Origin: Streptomyces sp. BK340
GTDB taxonomy: Bacteria > Actinomycetota > Actinomycetes > Streptomycetales > Streptomycetaceae
NCBI RefSeq assembly: GCF_007827595.1
Contig: NZ_VISR01000028.1
Span: 1 to 64,000, forward strand
Direction of reading: 5' to 3'
DNA: 64,000 nucleotides
A model generated the notes under the pieces. That model saw only the letters and a program-made list of their open reading frames with translations, made no database searches and was not told the DNA's origin. The position numbers and the translations under genes were made by a program. This document shows positions 50,792-60,142 of the stretch, piece by piece; position 1 is the stretch's first letter; each line of letters starts with the position of its first letter.

Positions 50792-52230
50792 AGGATCGCT
50801 CCGGGCGTGTAGCCGGCGGCCTCCGGACGCTGCTTGACGATCTCCTCGATCCGGCCGACGACCACGCCGACCTGGGCGGCGGCCGCGCCGGTGAAGGACA
50901 GCTTGTCGGCCATCAGCGCCGACAGCTGCTCCCGGTCGAGCGGCAGCCGCCCGTCGGCGGCGAGCTTGTCGAGCAGGTCGTTGCGCTCGGCGCCCTGCTC
51001 GCGCATCGCGAGCGCGGTGGCGACGGCGTTCTCCTTGATCGCCTCGTGCGCGACCTCGCGGCCGACCCCCGAGCGCACGGCGCCCATGAGCACCTTGGTG
51101 GTGGCGAGGAACGGCAGGTAGCGGTCCAGTTCACGGGCGACCACTGCGGGGAAGGCGCCGAACTCGTCGAGCACCGTCAGGAAGGTCTCCAGCAGGCCGT
51201 CAAGGGCGAAGAACGCGTCCGGCAGCGCGACGCGGCGCACCACCGAGCAGGAGACGTCGCCCTCGTTCCACTGGTCGCCCGCCAGCTCGCCGGTCATCGA
51301 GGCGTAGCCCCGCAGGATCACCATCAGGCCGTTGACGCGCTCGCAGGAGCGGGTGTTCATCTTGTGCGGCATCGCCGAGGAGCCGACCTGGCCCGGCTTG
51401 AAGCCCTCGGTGACCAGCTCGTGCCCGGCCATCAGCCGGATCGTCTTGGCCAGCGAGGACGGCGCCGCCGCCAGCTGCACCAGCGCGGTCACGACCTCGT
51501 AGTCCAGCGAGCGCGGGTAGACCTGGCCGACCGAGGTGAACGCCTGCGAGAAGCCCAGGTGCCGCGCGATCCGGTCCTCCAGCTCGGCGAGCTTCGAGGC
51601 GTCCCCGCCCAGCAGGTCCAGCATGTCCTGCGCGGTGCCGACCGGGCCCTTGATGCCACGCAGCGGGTAGCGGCCGAGCAGCTCCTCGACCCGGCCGTGG
51701 GCGACGAGCAGCTCGTCGGCGGCGGTCGCGAAGCGCTTGCCGAGGGTCGTGGCCTGCGCGGCGACGTTGTGCGAGCGGCCGGCCATGACCAGCTCGGCGT
51801 ACTCGCCGGCCAGCTTGCCCAGCCGCGCCAGCACGGCCACCGTGCGGTCGCGCATCAGCTCCAGCGACAGCCGGATCTGCAGCTGCTCCACGTTCTCGGT
51901 GAGGTCGCGGGAGGTCATGCCCTTGTGCACGTGCTCGTGCCCGGCGAGGTCGTTGAACTCCTCGATCCGTGCCTTCACGTCGTGCCGGGTGACCTTCTCG
52001 CGCTCGGCGATCGAGGCCAGGTCGACGGTGTCGAGGACGCGCTCGTAGTCGGCGATCGCCTCGTCCGGCACCTCGATGCCGAGGTCCTTCTGGGCCCGCA
52101 GCACGGCGAGCCAGAGCTGCCGCTCCAGCTTCACCTTCTGCTCGGGCGACCAGAGCGTGGCGAGCTCGGTGGAGGCGTAACGTCCGGCGAGGACGTTCGG
52201 GATGCGGGGCTTGGCGGGCGCTGAAGTCAC
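50788..52230 (-). CDS. purB: Adenylosuccinate lyase
   Basis: 480 residues. The fumarase-superfamily signature SSAMPHKMN followed by TRSCERVNGL is present, as are TSRDLTENV and the catalytic His region. It carries out two steps in purine synthesis: SAICAR to AICAR and adenylosuccinate to AMP. The GTG at 52230 is preceded by TAGAAT 8 nt upstream, a leaderless promoter; longer frames upstream lack support. The interrupted mug gene is directly downstream. Confidence 0.96.
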   Translation of the reverse strand: MTSAPAKPRIPNVLAGRYASTELATLWSPEQKVKLERQLWLAVLRAQKDLGIEVPDEAIADYERVLDTVDLASIAEREKVTRHDVKARIEEFNDLAGHEHVHKGMTSRDLTENVEQLQIRLSLELMRDRTVAVLARLGKLAGEYAELVMAGRSHNVAAQATTLGKRFATAADELLVAHGRVEELLGRYPLRGIKGPVGTAQDMLDLLGGDASKLAELEDRIARHLGFSQAFTSVGQVYPRSLDYEVVTALVQLAAAPSSLAKTIRLMAGHELVTEGFKPGQVGSSAMPHKMNTRSCERVNGLMVILRGYASMTGELAGDQWNEGDVSCSVVRRVALPDAFFALDGLLETFLTVLDEFGAFPAVVARELDRYLPFLATTKVLMGAVRSGVGREVAHEAIKENAVATALAMREQGAERNDLLDKLAADGRLPLDREQLSALMADKLSFTGAAAAQVGVVVGRIEEIVKQRPEAAGYTPGAIL

Positions 52231-52289
52231 GTACACGGATTCTACTGGCGATTTGTGCAGGCCAGCGCCATGGGGTTGTTCGGCGGATG

Positions 52290-52646
52290 CTACGAGAGCT
52301 GCGCCACTTCGTCCGTGTCGGCCAGTTCCGCCAGTACACCGGCATGGCACAGCTCGGGTGCGCACCAGCAGGCCAGGGTCTTTCCACGCAGGTCCGGGAC
52401 CAGGTCCAGCAGCTCCGGGCGCTCCAGGAGGCGGGCCCGGTACAGCGCCATGACCTCGGCCCGGGTGCCGTCCCGCTTCTTCTTCGGTGTGTCGTAGGCG
52501 AACGGGTTGTACAGCGGGTGGCGCGGGAGATCCCAGCCGCCCATGGTCCAGCGGCGGCCCACGTAGACGACGTCCGCTGGGGCGTGCTCCAGCCGGGGGC
52601 CGAACTCGTGGATCCGGCCCCTGAGGCTGATCACCCGGGTGGTCAT
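52290..52646 (-). CDS. DUF4326 domain protein
   Basis: 118 residues. VVYVGRRWTMGGWDLPRHPLYNPFA and the Cys/His pattern LACWCAPELCHAGVLAELA are the DUF4326 hallmarks. The conserved CWC...CHA may bind a metal or act in catalysis; the function is unknown. Start ATG at 52646. Confidence 0.88.
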   Translation of the reverse strand: MTTRVISLRGRIHEFGPRLEHAPADVVYVGRRWTMGGWDLPRHPLYNPFAYDTPKKKRDGTRAEVMALYRARLLERPELLDLVPDLRGKTLACWCAPELCHAGVLAELADTDEVAQLS

Positions 52647-52656
52647 GACCTGAACG

Positions 52657-53445
52657 CTACGCCGGTCCCTCGTACGGCAGCAGCTCCGGCCGCTTCGCCG
52701 GGCGGCCGTCGCCGGAGGAGCGGCCGGTCAGACGACGGCCGATCCACGGCAGCAGGTGCTGCTTGGCGAACCGGGCGTCCGCGACCCGCCGGGTGCCCCA
52801 CCCGGGCGGTGCGGTGGCCGGCATCGGCGTGCGCCACTCGCCGTCCTCGGGCTCGTAGCCGAGCGTCTGCCACACCGCCTCCGCGACCCGGCGGTGCCCC
52901 TCGGCCGTCAGATGCAGCCGGTCCACGTCCCACATGCGCGGGTCGGCCAGCGACGGCGCCCCGTACAGGTCCACCACCAGGGCGCCGTGCCGCTCGGCCA
53001 GCTCGTCGACGCAGGCGAACAGCTCCTCCATGCGCGGCCGGAACCGCTCCAGCACCGGGCCCTGCCGGCCGGGGCTGCGCATCAGCACGAGCTGCCCGCA
53101 GCTGGGGGCCAGCCGCTCGACGGCCTCCGTCAGCAGGCCCCGCACCCGGCCCATGTCGCACTTGGGCCGCAGGGTGTCGTTGAGTCCGCCGACGAGCGTG
53201 ATCACGTCGGGGTTCATGGCGGCAGCCACCTCGACCTGCTCGTCCACGATCTGCCCGATGAGCTTGCCGCGCACCGCGAGGTTGGCGTACCGGAACCCGG
53301 GGGTACGGGCGGCCATCCGCGTGGCGAGCAGGTCGGCCCAGCCCCGGTAGGAGCCGTCGGGCAGCAGGTCCGACATGCCCTCGGTGAAGGAGTCGCCGAC
53401 CGCGACCAGGCTCGAGTGCGTGGGAGGTATGGGATTCGTCTGCAT
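52657..53445 (-). CDS. SGNH/GDSL-type hydrolase
   Basis: 262 residues. Block I is AVGDSFTEGM (catalytic Ser), then GGLNDTLRP with the Asn, and DRLHLTAEGHRRVAEAV with the Asp-x-x-His. No signal peptide is visible, so it is probably cytoplasmic. Substrates may be esters or acetylated sugars. ATG at 53445 with TACCAT about 12 nt upstream. Confidence 0.9.
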   Translation of the reverse strand: MQTNPIPPTHSSLVAVGDSFTEGMSDLLPDGSYRGWADLLATRMAARTPGFRYANLAVRGKLIGQIVDEQVEVAAAMNPDVITLVGGLNDTLRPKCDMGRVRGLLTEAVERLAPSCGQLVLMRSPGRQGPVLERFRPRMEELFACVDELAERHGALVVDLYGAPSLADPRMWDVDRLHLTAEGHRRVAEAVWQTLGYEPEDGEWRTPMPATAPPGWGTRRVADARFAKQHLLPWIGRRLTGRSSGDGRPAKRPELLPYEGPA

Positions 53446-53512
53446 GGCGACAGCGATGGTATCCCGGCTCCATACCCAGCGGTCGGTCACCCCGGACGAT
53501 CCAGGACGCCCC

Positions 53513-54526
53513 TCACGCGGGCTGCGCGAACAGCTCCCGCAGCACGTCCTCCATGGTCACCAGACCGGCCAGCCGTCCGTCGTCGCCGAGCACGCCCGCG
53601 ACGTGCGTACGGCTGCCCCGCATCGCGGTGAGCACGTCGTCCAGCGGGGTGCTCTCGCGCACCCGGGCGATGGGCCGCATGTCGCGCAGCCGGAACGGCG
53701 TGTCCCGGGGCATGGCGTCCAGAGCGTCCTTGACATGCAGATACCCCACGATCCGGCGGCCCTCGTCGACCACGGGGAACCGGGAGAAGCCCGAATCGGC
53801 CGACAGCCGCTCCAGCTGCTCCGCCGTGACGCCCACGCGTGCGTACACCACCCGCTCCAGGGGCACCACCACGTCCCGCACCGGCCGTCTGCCCAGCTCC
53901 AGGGCGTCGCGCAGCCGCTCCTGCGCCCGGTCGTCGATCAGTCCCGCCGCGCTGGCGTCCTTGACGATCTCGGCGAGTTCGGTCTCGGTGAAGGTCGCGG
54001 CGACCTCGTCCTTGGCCTCCACCCTGAGCAGCTTCAGCAGCCCGTTGGCGAAGGCGTTGATCGCGAAGATCACCGGCCGCAGTGCCCGGGAGAGCGCGAC
54101 CAGGGGAGGGCCGAGCAGCAGCGCGCTGCGCACGGGCTCGGCCAGCGCGATGTTCTTGGGCACCATCTCGCCCAGCAGCATGTGCAGATAGGTGGCCAGG
54201 GTCAGGGCGATCACGAAGGACACGGCGTGGCCCGCGCTCTTGGACACGCCGACCGCGTGGAACACCGGCTCCAGCAGATGCGCGATCGCCGGCTCGGCGA
54301 CCACACCCAGGACCAGCGTGCACAGCGTGATGCCGAGCTGGGCGGCGGCCAGCAGCGCGGAGACGTGCTCCAGACCCCACAGCACACTCTTCGCGCGCCG
54401 GTCGCCCTCCTGGGCGAGCGGCTCGATCTGGGAGCGGCGCACGGAGATCAGCGCGAACTCGGCGCCCACGAAGAAGGCGTTGACGACCAGCGTCGCCAGA
54501 CCGATCAGCAGCTGTACGGCGGTCAT
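53513..54526 (-). CDS. CNNM/CorC-type (HlyC-related) transporter, DUF21-CBS
   Basis: 337 residues. A DUF21 membrane domain with about four helices (residues 1-190) is followed by two CBS domains (VVPLERVVYARVGVTAEQLERL and ARVRESTPLDDVLTAMRG, then GLVTMEDVLRELF). The C-terminal CorC_HlyC domain is missing, which makes it shorter than the neighbour. These proteins are linked to Mg2+/Co2+ transport. It overlaps the upstream partner by ATGA. Confidence 0.9.
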   Translation of the reverse strand: MTAVQLLIGLATLVVNAFFVGAEFALISVRRSQIEPLAQEGDRRAKSVLWGLEHVSALLAAAQLGITLCTLVLGVVAEPAIAHLLEPVFHAVGVSKSAGHAVSFVIALTLATYLHMLLGEMVPKNIALAEPVRSALLLGPPLVALSRALRPVIFAINAFANGLLKLLRVEAKDEVAATFTETELAEIVKDASAAGLIDDRAQERLRDALELGRRPVRDVVVPLERVVYARVGVTAEQLERLSADSGFSRFPVVDEGRRIVGYLHVKDALDAMPRDTPFRLRDMRPIARVRESTPLDDVLTAMRGSRTHVAGVLGDDGRLAGLVTMEDVLRELFAQPA

Positions 54527-55878
54527 CGCGCCCCCTCCGTCCTGTCGTCGTCGCGCTCGGTGTCCTTCGCGTCGTCCAGCGGCGCGTGCAGCAGCACCCG
54601 GGCCGCCCGCCGCCCCGAGGCGTCCACCACGTCCAGCCGCCAGCCGGCCACCTCGACGCGGTCCCCGACCTCGGGTATGCGGCCCAGCTCGGTGGCGACC
54701 AGGCCGGCCAGGGTCTCGTACGGCCCCTCGGGCACCCGCAGACCCACGCGCGCGAGCTGGTCGGTGCGGGCGGCGCCGTCCGCGGAGTACAGGGCCCGGC
54801 CCGTCTCGTCGGCGCCGGCGGGGGCGAGGTCGGGCGTCTCGTGCGGGTCGTGTTCGTCCCGTACCTCGCCGACGACCTCCTCGACGATGTCCTCCAGCGT
54901 CGCCACGCCCGCCGTGCCGCCGTACTCGTCGATGACGACGGCCATGGTGCGCTTGCCGGAGAGCCGGTCCAGCAGCCGGTCGACGGTGAGGGACTCGGGC
55001 ACCAGCAGGGGCTCGCGCACCACCTGTGTGACCGAGCGGCGGGGCCGCTCCTCGGCGGGCAGGGCCAGGACGTCCTTGATGTGGGCGACGCCGACGACCG
55101 AGTCGAGGCTGCCGCGGTAGACCGGGAACCGGGACAGGCCCGTCGCCCGGGTCGCGTTCGCCACGTCCTCGCAGGTCGCAAGGGTGTCGAGGGCGACGAC
55201 CTGGACGCGCGGGGTCATCACGTTCTCCGCGGTGAGGTCGGCCAGGTTCAGCGTCCGGACGAACAGTTCGGCGGTGTCCGCCTCCAGCGCGCCCGCCTTG
55301 GCGGAGTGCCGGGCGAGGGCCGCCAGCTCCTGGGGCCCGCGCGCGGAGGCCAGCTCCTCGGCGGGCTCGATGCCGATCCGGCGCACCGCACGGTTGGCCG
55401 TGTTGTTGAGATGCGTGATGAAGGGGCGGAACGCGGCGCTGAACCAGCGCTGCGGGTTGCCCACCCGCTTCGCAACGGCCAGTGGCGAGGAGATCGCCCA
55501 GTTCTTCGGCACCAGCTCGCCGACGACCATCAGGAACACCGTCGACAGCCCCGTGCCCAGCAGCAGCGCGGCTGTGCTCGCCGTGGCGGACGAGAGACCC
55601 AACGCCTCGAACGGCCCGGCGAGCAGCTTGGCGATCGACGGTTCGGCGAGCATGCCGACCACCAGGTTGGTGACCGTGATGCCGAGCTGTGCGCCGGAGA
55701 GCTGGAACGTCAGGTTCCGTGCGGCCTTCAGGGCGCCGGCCGCGCCGCGCTCGCCGCGCTCGACGGCCCGCTCCAGCTCGCCCCGCTCGACCGTGGTCAG
55801 CGAGAACTCGGCGGCCACGAAGCCGCCGCAGGCGAGCGAGAGCAGGATCGCCACCAGAAGGAGCAGCACTTCGGTCAT
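54523..55878 (-). CDS. CNNM/CorC-type (HlyC-related) transporter, DUF21-CBS-CorC
   Basis: 451 residues. The DUF21 membrane domain with four helices is followed by a CBS pair (VMTPRVQVVALDTLATCEDV and VRAPLLVPESLTVDRLLDRL-like) and EYGGTAGVATLEDIVEEVVGE, then a CorC_HlyC domain. The paired shorter paralogue downstream is co-translated (4-nt overlap), so the two may form a heteromeric membrane complex for divalent cations. Confidence 0.9.
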   Translation of the reverse strand: MTEVLLLLVAILLSLACGGFVAAEFSLTTVERGELERAVERGERGAAGALKAARNLTFQLSGAQLGITVTNLVVGMLAEPSIAKLLAGPFEALGLSSATASTAALLLGTGLSTVFLMVVGELVPKNWAISSPLAVAKRVGNPQRWFSAAFRPFITHLNNTANRAVRRIGIEPAEELASARGPQELAALARHSAKAGALEADTAELFVRTLNLADLTAENVMTPRVQVVALDTLATCEDVANATRATGLSRFPVYRGSLDSVVGVAHIKDVLALPAEERPRRSVTQVVREPLLVPESLTVDRLLDRLSGKRTMAVVIDEYGGTAGVATLEDIVEEVVGEVRDEHDPHETPDLAPAGADETGRALYSADGAARTDQLARVGLRVPEGPYETLAGLVATELGRIPEVGDRVEVAGWRLDVVDASGRRAARVLLHAPLDDAKDTERDDDRTEGAR

Positions 55879-56021
55879 CGGGTCACCCCTGTCCCATGAT
55901 CGGACAGGGCGGGGCGGAACGCGCGGTGTCGCGGACTGGGAGCATCGCCCATGGGTGGACGCTCACAACCTTTCATCGAGGGCCGAGTGCTCCCCCAATG
56001 GTAAAGGATGGGCAAAGCGGC

Positions 56022-56447
56022 CTAGTCGGTGAGCGGCTTCGTCCAGCGCCGCCACTTCTCCTCCGGCGCGTACCCGGCCGCCCGCCAGGCGTGGTGCGCG
56101 GTCTCGTTGCGGACCAGCACCATCGCGTCCCCGCGCCGCCCGCCGAGCCGTACGAACCGCTCCTCGGCGGCGGCCAGCAGCGCCGAGCCGATGCCCTGGC
56201 GCCGCCGCTCCGGATGCACCGCGAGCCGGTACAGATGGCAGCGCCAGCCGTCGAAGCCCGCGATCACCGTGCCGACCAGCTCGCCCGCCTGCTCGGCAAG
56301 GATCAGCGCCCCGGGATCGCGGGCGACCAGCCGCTCCACTCCCGCACGGTCGTCGCTGATGCTGGTGCCCTCGGCGGCGGTCTTCCAGAAGGCGAGGACG
56401 GCGTCGAGGTCGCCGGGCCGGGCGGAACGTGTGCTCGATTCGATCAT
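56022..56447 (-). CDS. GNAT N-acetyltransferase
   Basis: 141 residues. The acetyl-CoA loop is RRRQGIGSALLAAAEERF (motif A, R/Q-x-x-G-x-G) after LYRLAVHPE. VLVRNETAHHAWRAAGYAP is the typical C-terminal motif. The ATG at 56447 starts MIESSTRSARPGDLDAV. Substrate unknown. It is followed in the upstream direction by the LLM oxidoreductase. Confidence 0.9.
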   Translation of the reverse strand: MIESSTRSARPGDLDAVLAFWKTAAEGTSISDDRAGVERLVARDPGALILAEQAGELVGTVIAGFDGWRCHLYRLAVHPERRRQGIGSALLAAAEERFVRLGGRRGDAMVLVRNETAHHAWRAAGYAPEEKWRRWTKPLTD

Positions 56448-56492
56448 GGACCCAGCCCAGCACACCGGGCTGCTCGCGCCGGGGGAATTCCA

Positions 56493-57422
56493 TCATGCGG
56501 ACTCCTCCCGCAGCCGGGCGATCACCGGAGCGAACGCCTCCATGTGGGGCTCCAGGACGGTCAGGTACGAGAATCCGAACCGCTCCCGCTGCGCCCGCAC
56601 CCGCGTCACGACCTCCTCCAGCGGGCCGGCCAGCACGACGGGCAGCGCCAGCGCGCGGTCCGGGGTCAGCCCGGGCTGCCGCTCCAGCAGCGGCCGGAGC
56701 ACGGGCTCCGGGTCGTCGGTGACGGCCACCAGCTGGAGGAGCAGATTCAGCTCGGCGGGTTCCGTCCGGCCCGCCGCCAGCTCCCGGTAGCGGGCCACCC
56801 GCTCGTCCACCCCCGCCGCGTCGACGGGCTCCAGCTTCCCCGTCGTGGAGCCCGGCACCAGCCGTGCCCCGGTGAAGCCGACGACGTCCGCGTGCTCCGC
56901 TGCCAGGCGCAGCATCCGGTCGCCGTTGCCGCCGAGCAGCAGCGGCACCCGGCTCCGGGCCGGGCGGGGCGCGGGGGTCCCGCCGCCCGGGCGGAGCCCG
57001 GAGCCGGGGTGATCCGCGGCGCCGAGCAGCCGGTCCAGCTCCTCGACCGTGCGCCGCAGATGGTCCACCCGCTCGCGCGGGGAGCCGTACGGGAGCCCGG
57101 CCGCCTCGTGCTCGGACCGGACGTACCCGGTCCCCAGGCCGAGTTCGAGCCGGCCGCCGGTCAGCGCGTCGGTGGTCGCGACCTCGCGGGCCAGCAGGGT
57201 CGGGTTCCAGAAGCCCGCGTTCAGCACGAACGTCCCGAGCCGGGGCCGCTCCGTCGCCTCGGCGGCCGCGACCAGCGCGGGGAACGGCGCGGCCATCCCG
57301 AGGTGGTCGGGGACCAGGATCACGTCGTACCCGAGCTCCTCGGCGCGGCGGCACTTGGCCCGCCACTCGGCGGCGGGCGACGGCGTGAGCAGACTGACCC
57401 CGAAACGGAACGCGCGCGGCAT
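56493..57422 (-). CDS. LLM-class F420-dependent oxidoreductase
   Basis: 309 residues with a luciferase-like TIM barrel: GVSLLTPSPAAEWRAKCRRAEELGYDVILVPDHLG at the N-terminus, GGRLELGLGTGYVRSEHEAAGLPY in the middle, and a C-terminal ...LVAVTDDPEPVLRPLLE. Such proteins use F420 (or FMN) to reduce or oxidise small molecules. It lies close to the GNAT gene in the same direction (45 bp gap). Confidence 0.88.
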   Translation of the reverse strand: MPRAFRFGVSLLTPSPAAEWRAKCRRAEELGYDVILVPDHLGMAAPFPALVAAAEATERPRLGTFVLNAGFWNPTLLAREVATTDALTGGRLELGLGTGYVRSEHEAAGLPYGSPRERVDHLRRTVEELDRLLGAADHPGSGLRPGGGTPAPRPARSRVPLLLGGNGDRMLRLAAEHADVVGFTGARLVPGSTTGKLEPVDAAGVDERVARYRELAAGRTEPAELNLLLQLVAVTDDPEPVLRPLLERQPGLTPDRALALPVVLAGPLEEVVTRVRAQRERFGFSYLTVLEPHMEAFAPVIARLREESA

Positions 57423-57570
57423 GAACTCTCCTCAACAACAGGTGACTTGAGTCTGTGCCCGTGATTCCATCACGCCCGCGCCACGCGCAGGGGCAGGCCT
57501 GCCGCCCGGGAGCAGGCGCCTCGCCCAGGGGAGGAGGCGCCTCGCCCGGAAGAGTCGGAAGAAGGTGCCG

Positions 57571-60138
57571 TCACTCGTGCGCGATCGCCGCCAGCACGTT
57601 CATCCGGGACGCCCGCAGCGCGGGCAGCAGGGCCGCCACGATGCCCACAACTGCCGAGCCGATCACCACCCCGACGATCGTGCCCCACGGGATCGCGAGC
57701 GCGCTCATGCCCTGCAGGGCCAGCACCTGCTGGGTGCACACGCCCCACACGAGCCCGAGCCCCAGCCCGAGGACCGCGCCGAACACGGCGATCACCACCG
57801 ACTCCAGCCGGATCATCCGCCTGAGCTGCCGGCGGCCGAGACCGATCGCGCGCAGCAGCCCGATCTCCCGGGTGCGCTCCACCACCGACAGGGCGAGGGT
57901 GTTGACCACGCCGAGCACGGCGATGACGATCGCGAGTCCGAGCAGCGCGTACACCAGGTAGAGCAGCACGGCGATCTGGTCGTGGACGAGCTTCTTGTAG
58001 TCGGCCTGGTCGCGCACCTGGACCTGCGGATAGGGCTTCAGCGTCCGCTCCAGCCGGGAGCGCAGCTGGTCCGCGCCGGTGCCGGCGGCCTTGTCGACGT
58101 AGAGCGCCGCGTCCTGGCCGCCGGGGACGTACTTCTGCACGGTCGCGATGCCGAAGAACAGCCCGCCCTGCATGCCGAATCCGCCACTGCCGCCCTGGTC
58201 GGTGAGGGCGCCGACCCTCATCTCGGTCGTGCGGCCGCCGGGGAACTCGACGGGAAGCGTGCTGCCCAGGCGCACGTGGTGATCCCTGGCGAAGGTGACG
58301 TCCATGCCGAGGCCGCCGTCCGCGAGGGCCGCCGCGCTGCTCCCGGCCGCGTAGGTGACATGGGCGACCTCGTCCACCTGGGGGTCGTAGCCGGCGGCGG
58401 TCGTCTCCACCCGCTTGCCGTCGGGCAGGCGTACGGCCACGGGTGCGAACCGCTGCCGCACGACGAGCCGTACGCCCTCGGTGCCGCGGACCTTGTCGGT
58501 GATCTCCCGGGTGAACGGCAGGAAGTTGGTGTTCTGGACGGTGAAGTCGGCGCCCAGCGTCTTGTCGATCTGCCGGTCGAACGAGGCGGACATGGAGGCG
58601 CTCGCCACCGACATCCCGCCGACCAGCGCGAGACCCACCATCAGCGCGGCCGCGGTGGCGCCGGTACGGCGCGGATTGCGCAGGGCGTTGCGCTGGCTCA
58701 TCCGGCCGACCGATCCGAACAGCGCGGGGAAGGCACCGCCCAGGACGCGGATCACCGGGCGTACCAGCAGCGGCCCCGCGATCACGGTCGCGATCAGCGT
58801 CAGCACCACGCCGAGGCCCAGCAGGGAGGCCGCCGAGGCGGTCTTCGTGGCCGCCGCGCACCCGGCCAGTGCGGCCGCGCCGGCCGCCCCGACCACGGAT
58901 CCGACGATCGCCCGCACCTTCAACGGCTTGCCCACACCGGCGACTTCGGCGTCCGCGAGTGCCGCCATCGGCGAGACGGCCGCGGCGCGCCGCGCGGGCA
59001 GGTACGCGGCGACGAAGGTGACGCCGACGCCGACGGCGTACGCCGCGACGGGCGTCGCCCAGCCGATGACCATCTCCGTGGCCTTCAGGTTCATGCCGAA
59101 CGCGCTCATCAGCCGGATCAGCCCGAACGCCAGGCCGATCCCGGCCGCGAGGCCCAGCGTGGAGCCGACGACACCGAGCAGCACCGCCTCGGTGAGCACC
59201 GACCGCCGCACCTGCCGCCGGTCGGCGCCCAGGGCCCGCAGCAGGCCCAGTTCACGGGTGCGCTGGGCGATCAGCATCGAGAAGGTGTTGACGATCAGGA
59301 AGATGCCCACGAGCACGGCGATGCCGGCGAATCCCAGCATCACGTACTTGATGACGTCCAGGAATCCACCGAGGTCGGCCGCGGCCGACCTGGCCTGCTC
59401 GTCGGCGGTCTTCAGGTCGTAGGTGCCGGTGCCGACGGCCTCGCCGACGCGGCGCTTGAGCTCCGGGTCGCTCACGCCCCTGGCCGCGTCCACCGAGATA
59501 CTGGTGGCCCGGCCGGCGGAGCCGAGCAGCTCGCGGGCGGCGACCGCGGGGTCCAGGAAGACCAGGGCCGCGCCCGGGTTGGTGGTGGTGAACGTGGCGA
59601 TGCCGACGACCCGGACCCGGAAGGTGCCCGGCTGCGCCTGGACGGTCAGCGTGTCGCCGATCCGCACGTGCTTCTTGTCGGCGGTGTCCGCGTCCAGCAG
59701 CGCCTCGCCCGCGCCGTCCGGCGCATGACCGGAGGTCAGCTTCACCGGGCTGCGGTGGGTGACGTACCAGGAGGTGGCGATGGTCGGGGCACCGGTGGTC
59801 GGGCCGACCGACCTGTTGTGGCCGTCGACCACCACCACGTTCTGCACCGACACGTCCGCGTGCACCGCCGCGACCCCGTCGACCTTCGCCACCTGTTCCT
59901 TCAGGGCCGCGGGCACGGTCTGCACCGCGCCGCTGGGCACCGGGGACTTCAGGTCCTGCTTCGGCTCGACCGTCACATCGGCGGAGGTCGAGGCGAAGAG
60001 CCGGTCGAAGGTACGGGTGACGGTGTCGGAGAAGATCAGGCTGCCCGCGACGAACGCGACGGACAGGACGACCGCCAGCGCGGACAGCGCCAGCCGGCCC
60101 TTGTGCGCGAGGAAGCTCCTCAAGGTGGCCTTGAGCAC
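57571..60138 (-). CDS. ABC transporter permease (FtsX/MacB-like, two repeats)
   Basis: 855 residues. An N-terminal helix (ALAVVLSVAFVAGSLIF) is followed by a large extracytoplasmic domain, then an FtsX-like block (ALGADRRQVRRSVLTEAVLL), a second helix and domain, and a second block (AIGLGRRQLRRMIRLESVVI) near the end. The arrangement is a fused two-repeat MacB-type permease used for lipoprotein or drug/peptide export. It is encoded 4 bp after the ATPase. Confidence 0.93.
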   Translation of the reverse strand: MLKATLRSFLAHKGRLALSALAVVLSVAFVAGSLIFSDTVTRTFDRLFASTSADVTVEPKQDLKSPVPSGAVQTVPAALKEQVAKVDGVAAVHADVSVQNVVVVDGHNRSVGPTTGAPTIATSWYVTHRSPVKLTSGHAPDGAGEALLDADTADKKHVRIGDTLTVQAQPGTFRVRVVGIATFTTTNPGAALVFLDPAVAARELLGSAGRATSISVDAARGVSDPELKRRVGEAVGTGTYDLKTADEQARSAAADLGGFLDVIKYVMLGFAGIAVLVGIFLIVNTFSMLIAQRTRELGLLRALGADRRQVRRSVLTEAVLLGVVGSTLGLAAGIGLAFGLIRLMSAFGMNLKATEMVIGWATPVAAYAVGVGVTFVAAYLPARRAAAVSPMAALADAEVAGVGKPLKVRAIVGSVVGAAGAAALAGCAAATKTASAASLLGLGVVLTLIATVIAGPLLVRPVIRVLGGAFPALFGSVGRMSQRNALRNPRRTGATAAALMVGLALVGGMSVASASMSASFDRQIDKTLGADFTVQNTNFLPFTREITDKVRGTEGVRLVVRQRFAPVAVRLPDGKRVETTAAGYDPQVDEVAHVTYAAGSSAAALADGGLGMDVTFARDHHVRLGSTLPVEFPGGRTTEMRVGALTDQGGSGGFGMQGGLFFGIATVQKYVPGGQDAALYVDKAAGTGADQLRSRLERTLKPYPQVQVRDQADYKKLVHDQIAVLLYLVYALLGLAIVIAVLGVVNTLALSVVERTREIGLLRAIGLGRRQLRRMIRLESVVIAVFGAVLGLGLGLVWGVCTQQVLALQGMSALAIPWGTIVGVVIGSAVVGIVAALLPALRASRMNVLAAIAHE

Positions 60139-60142
60139 CGGG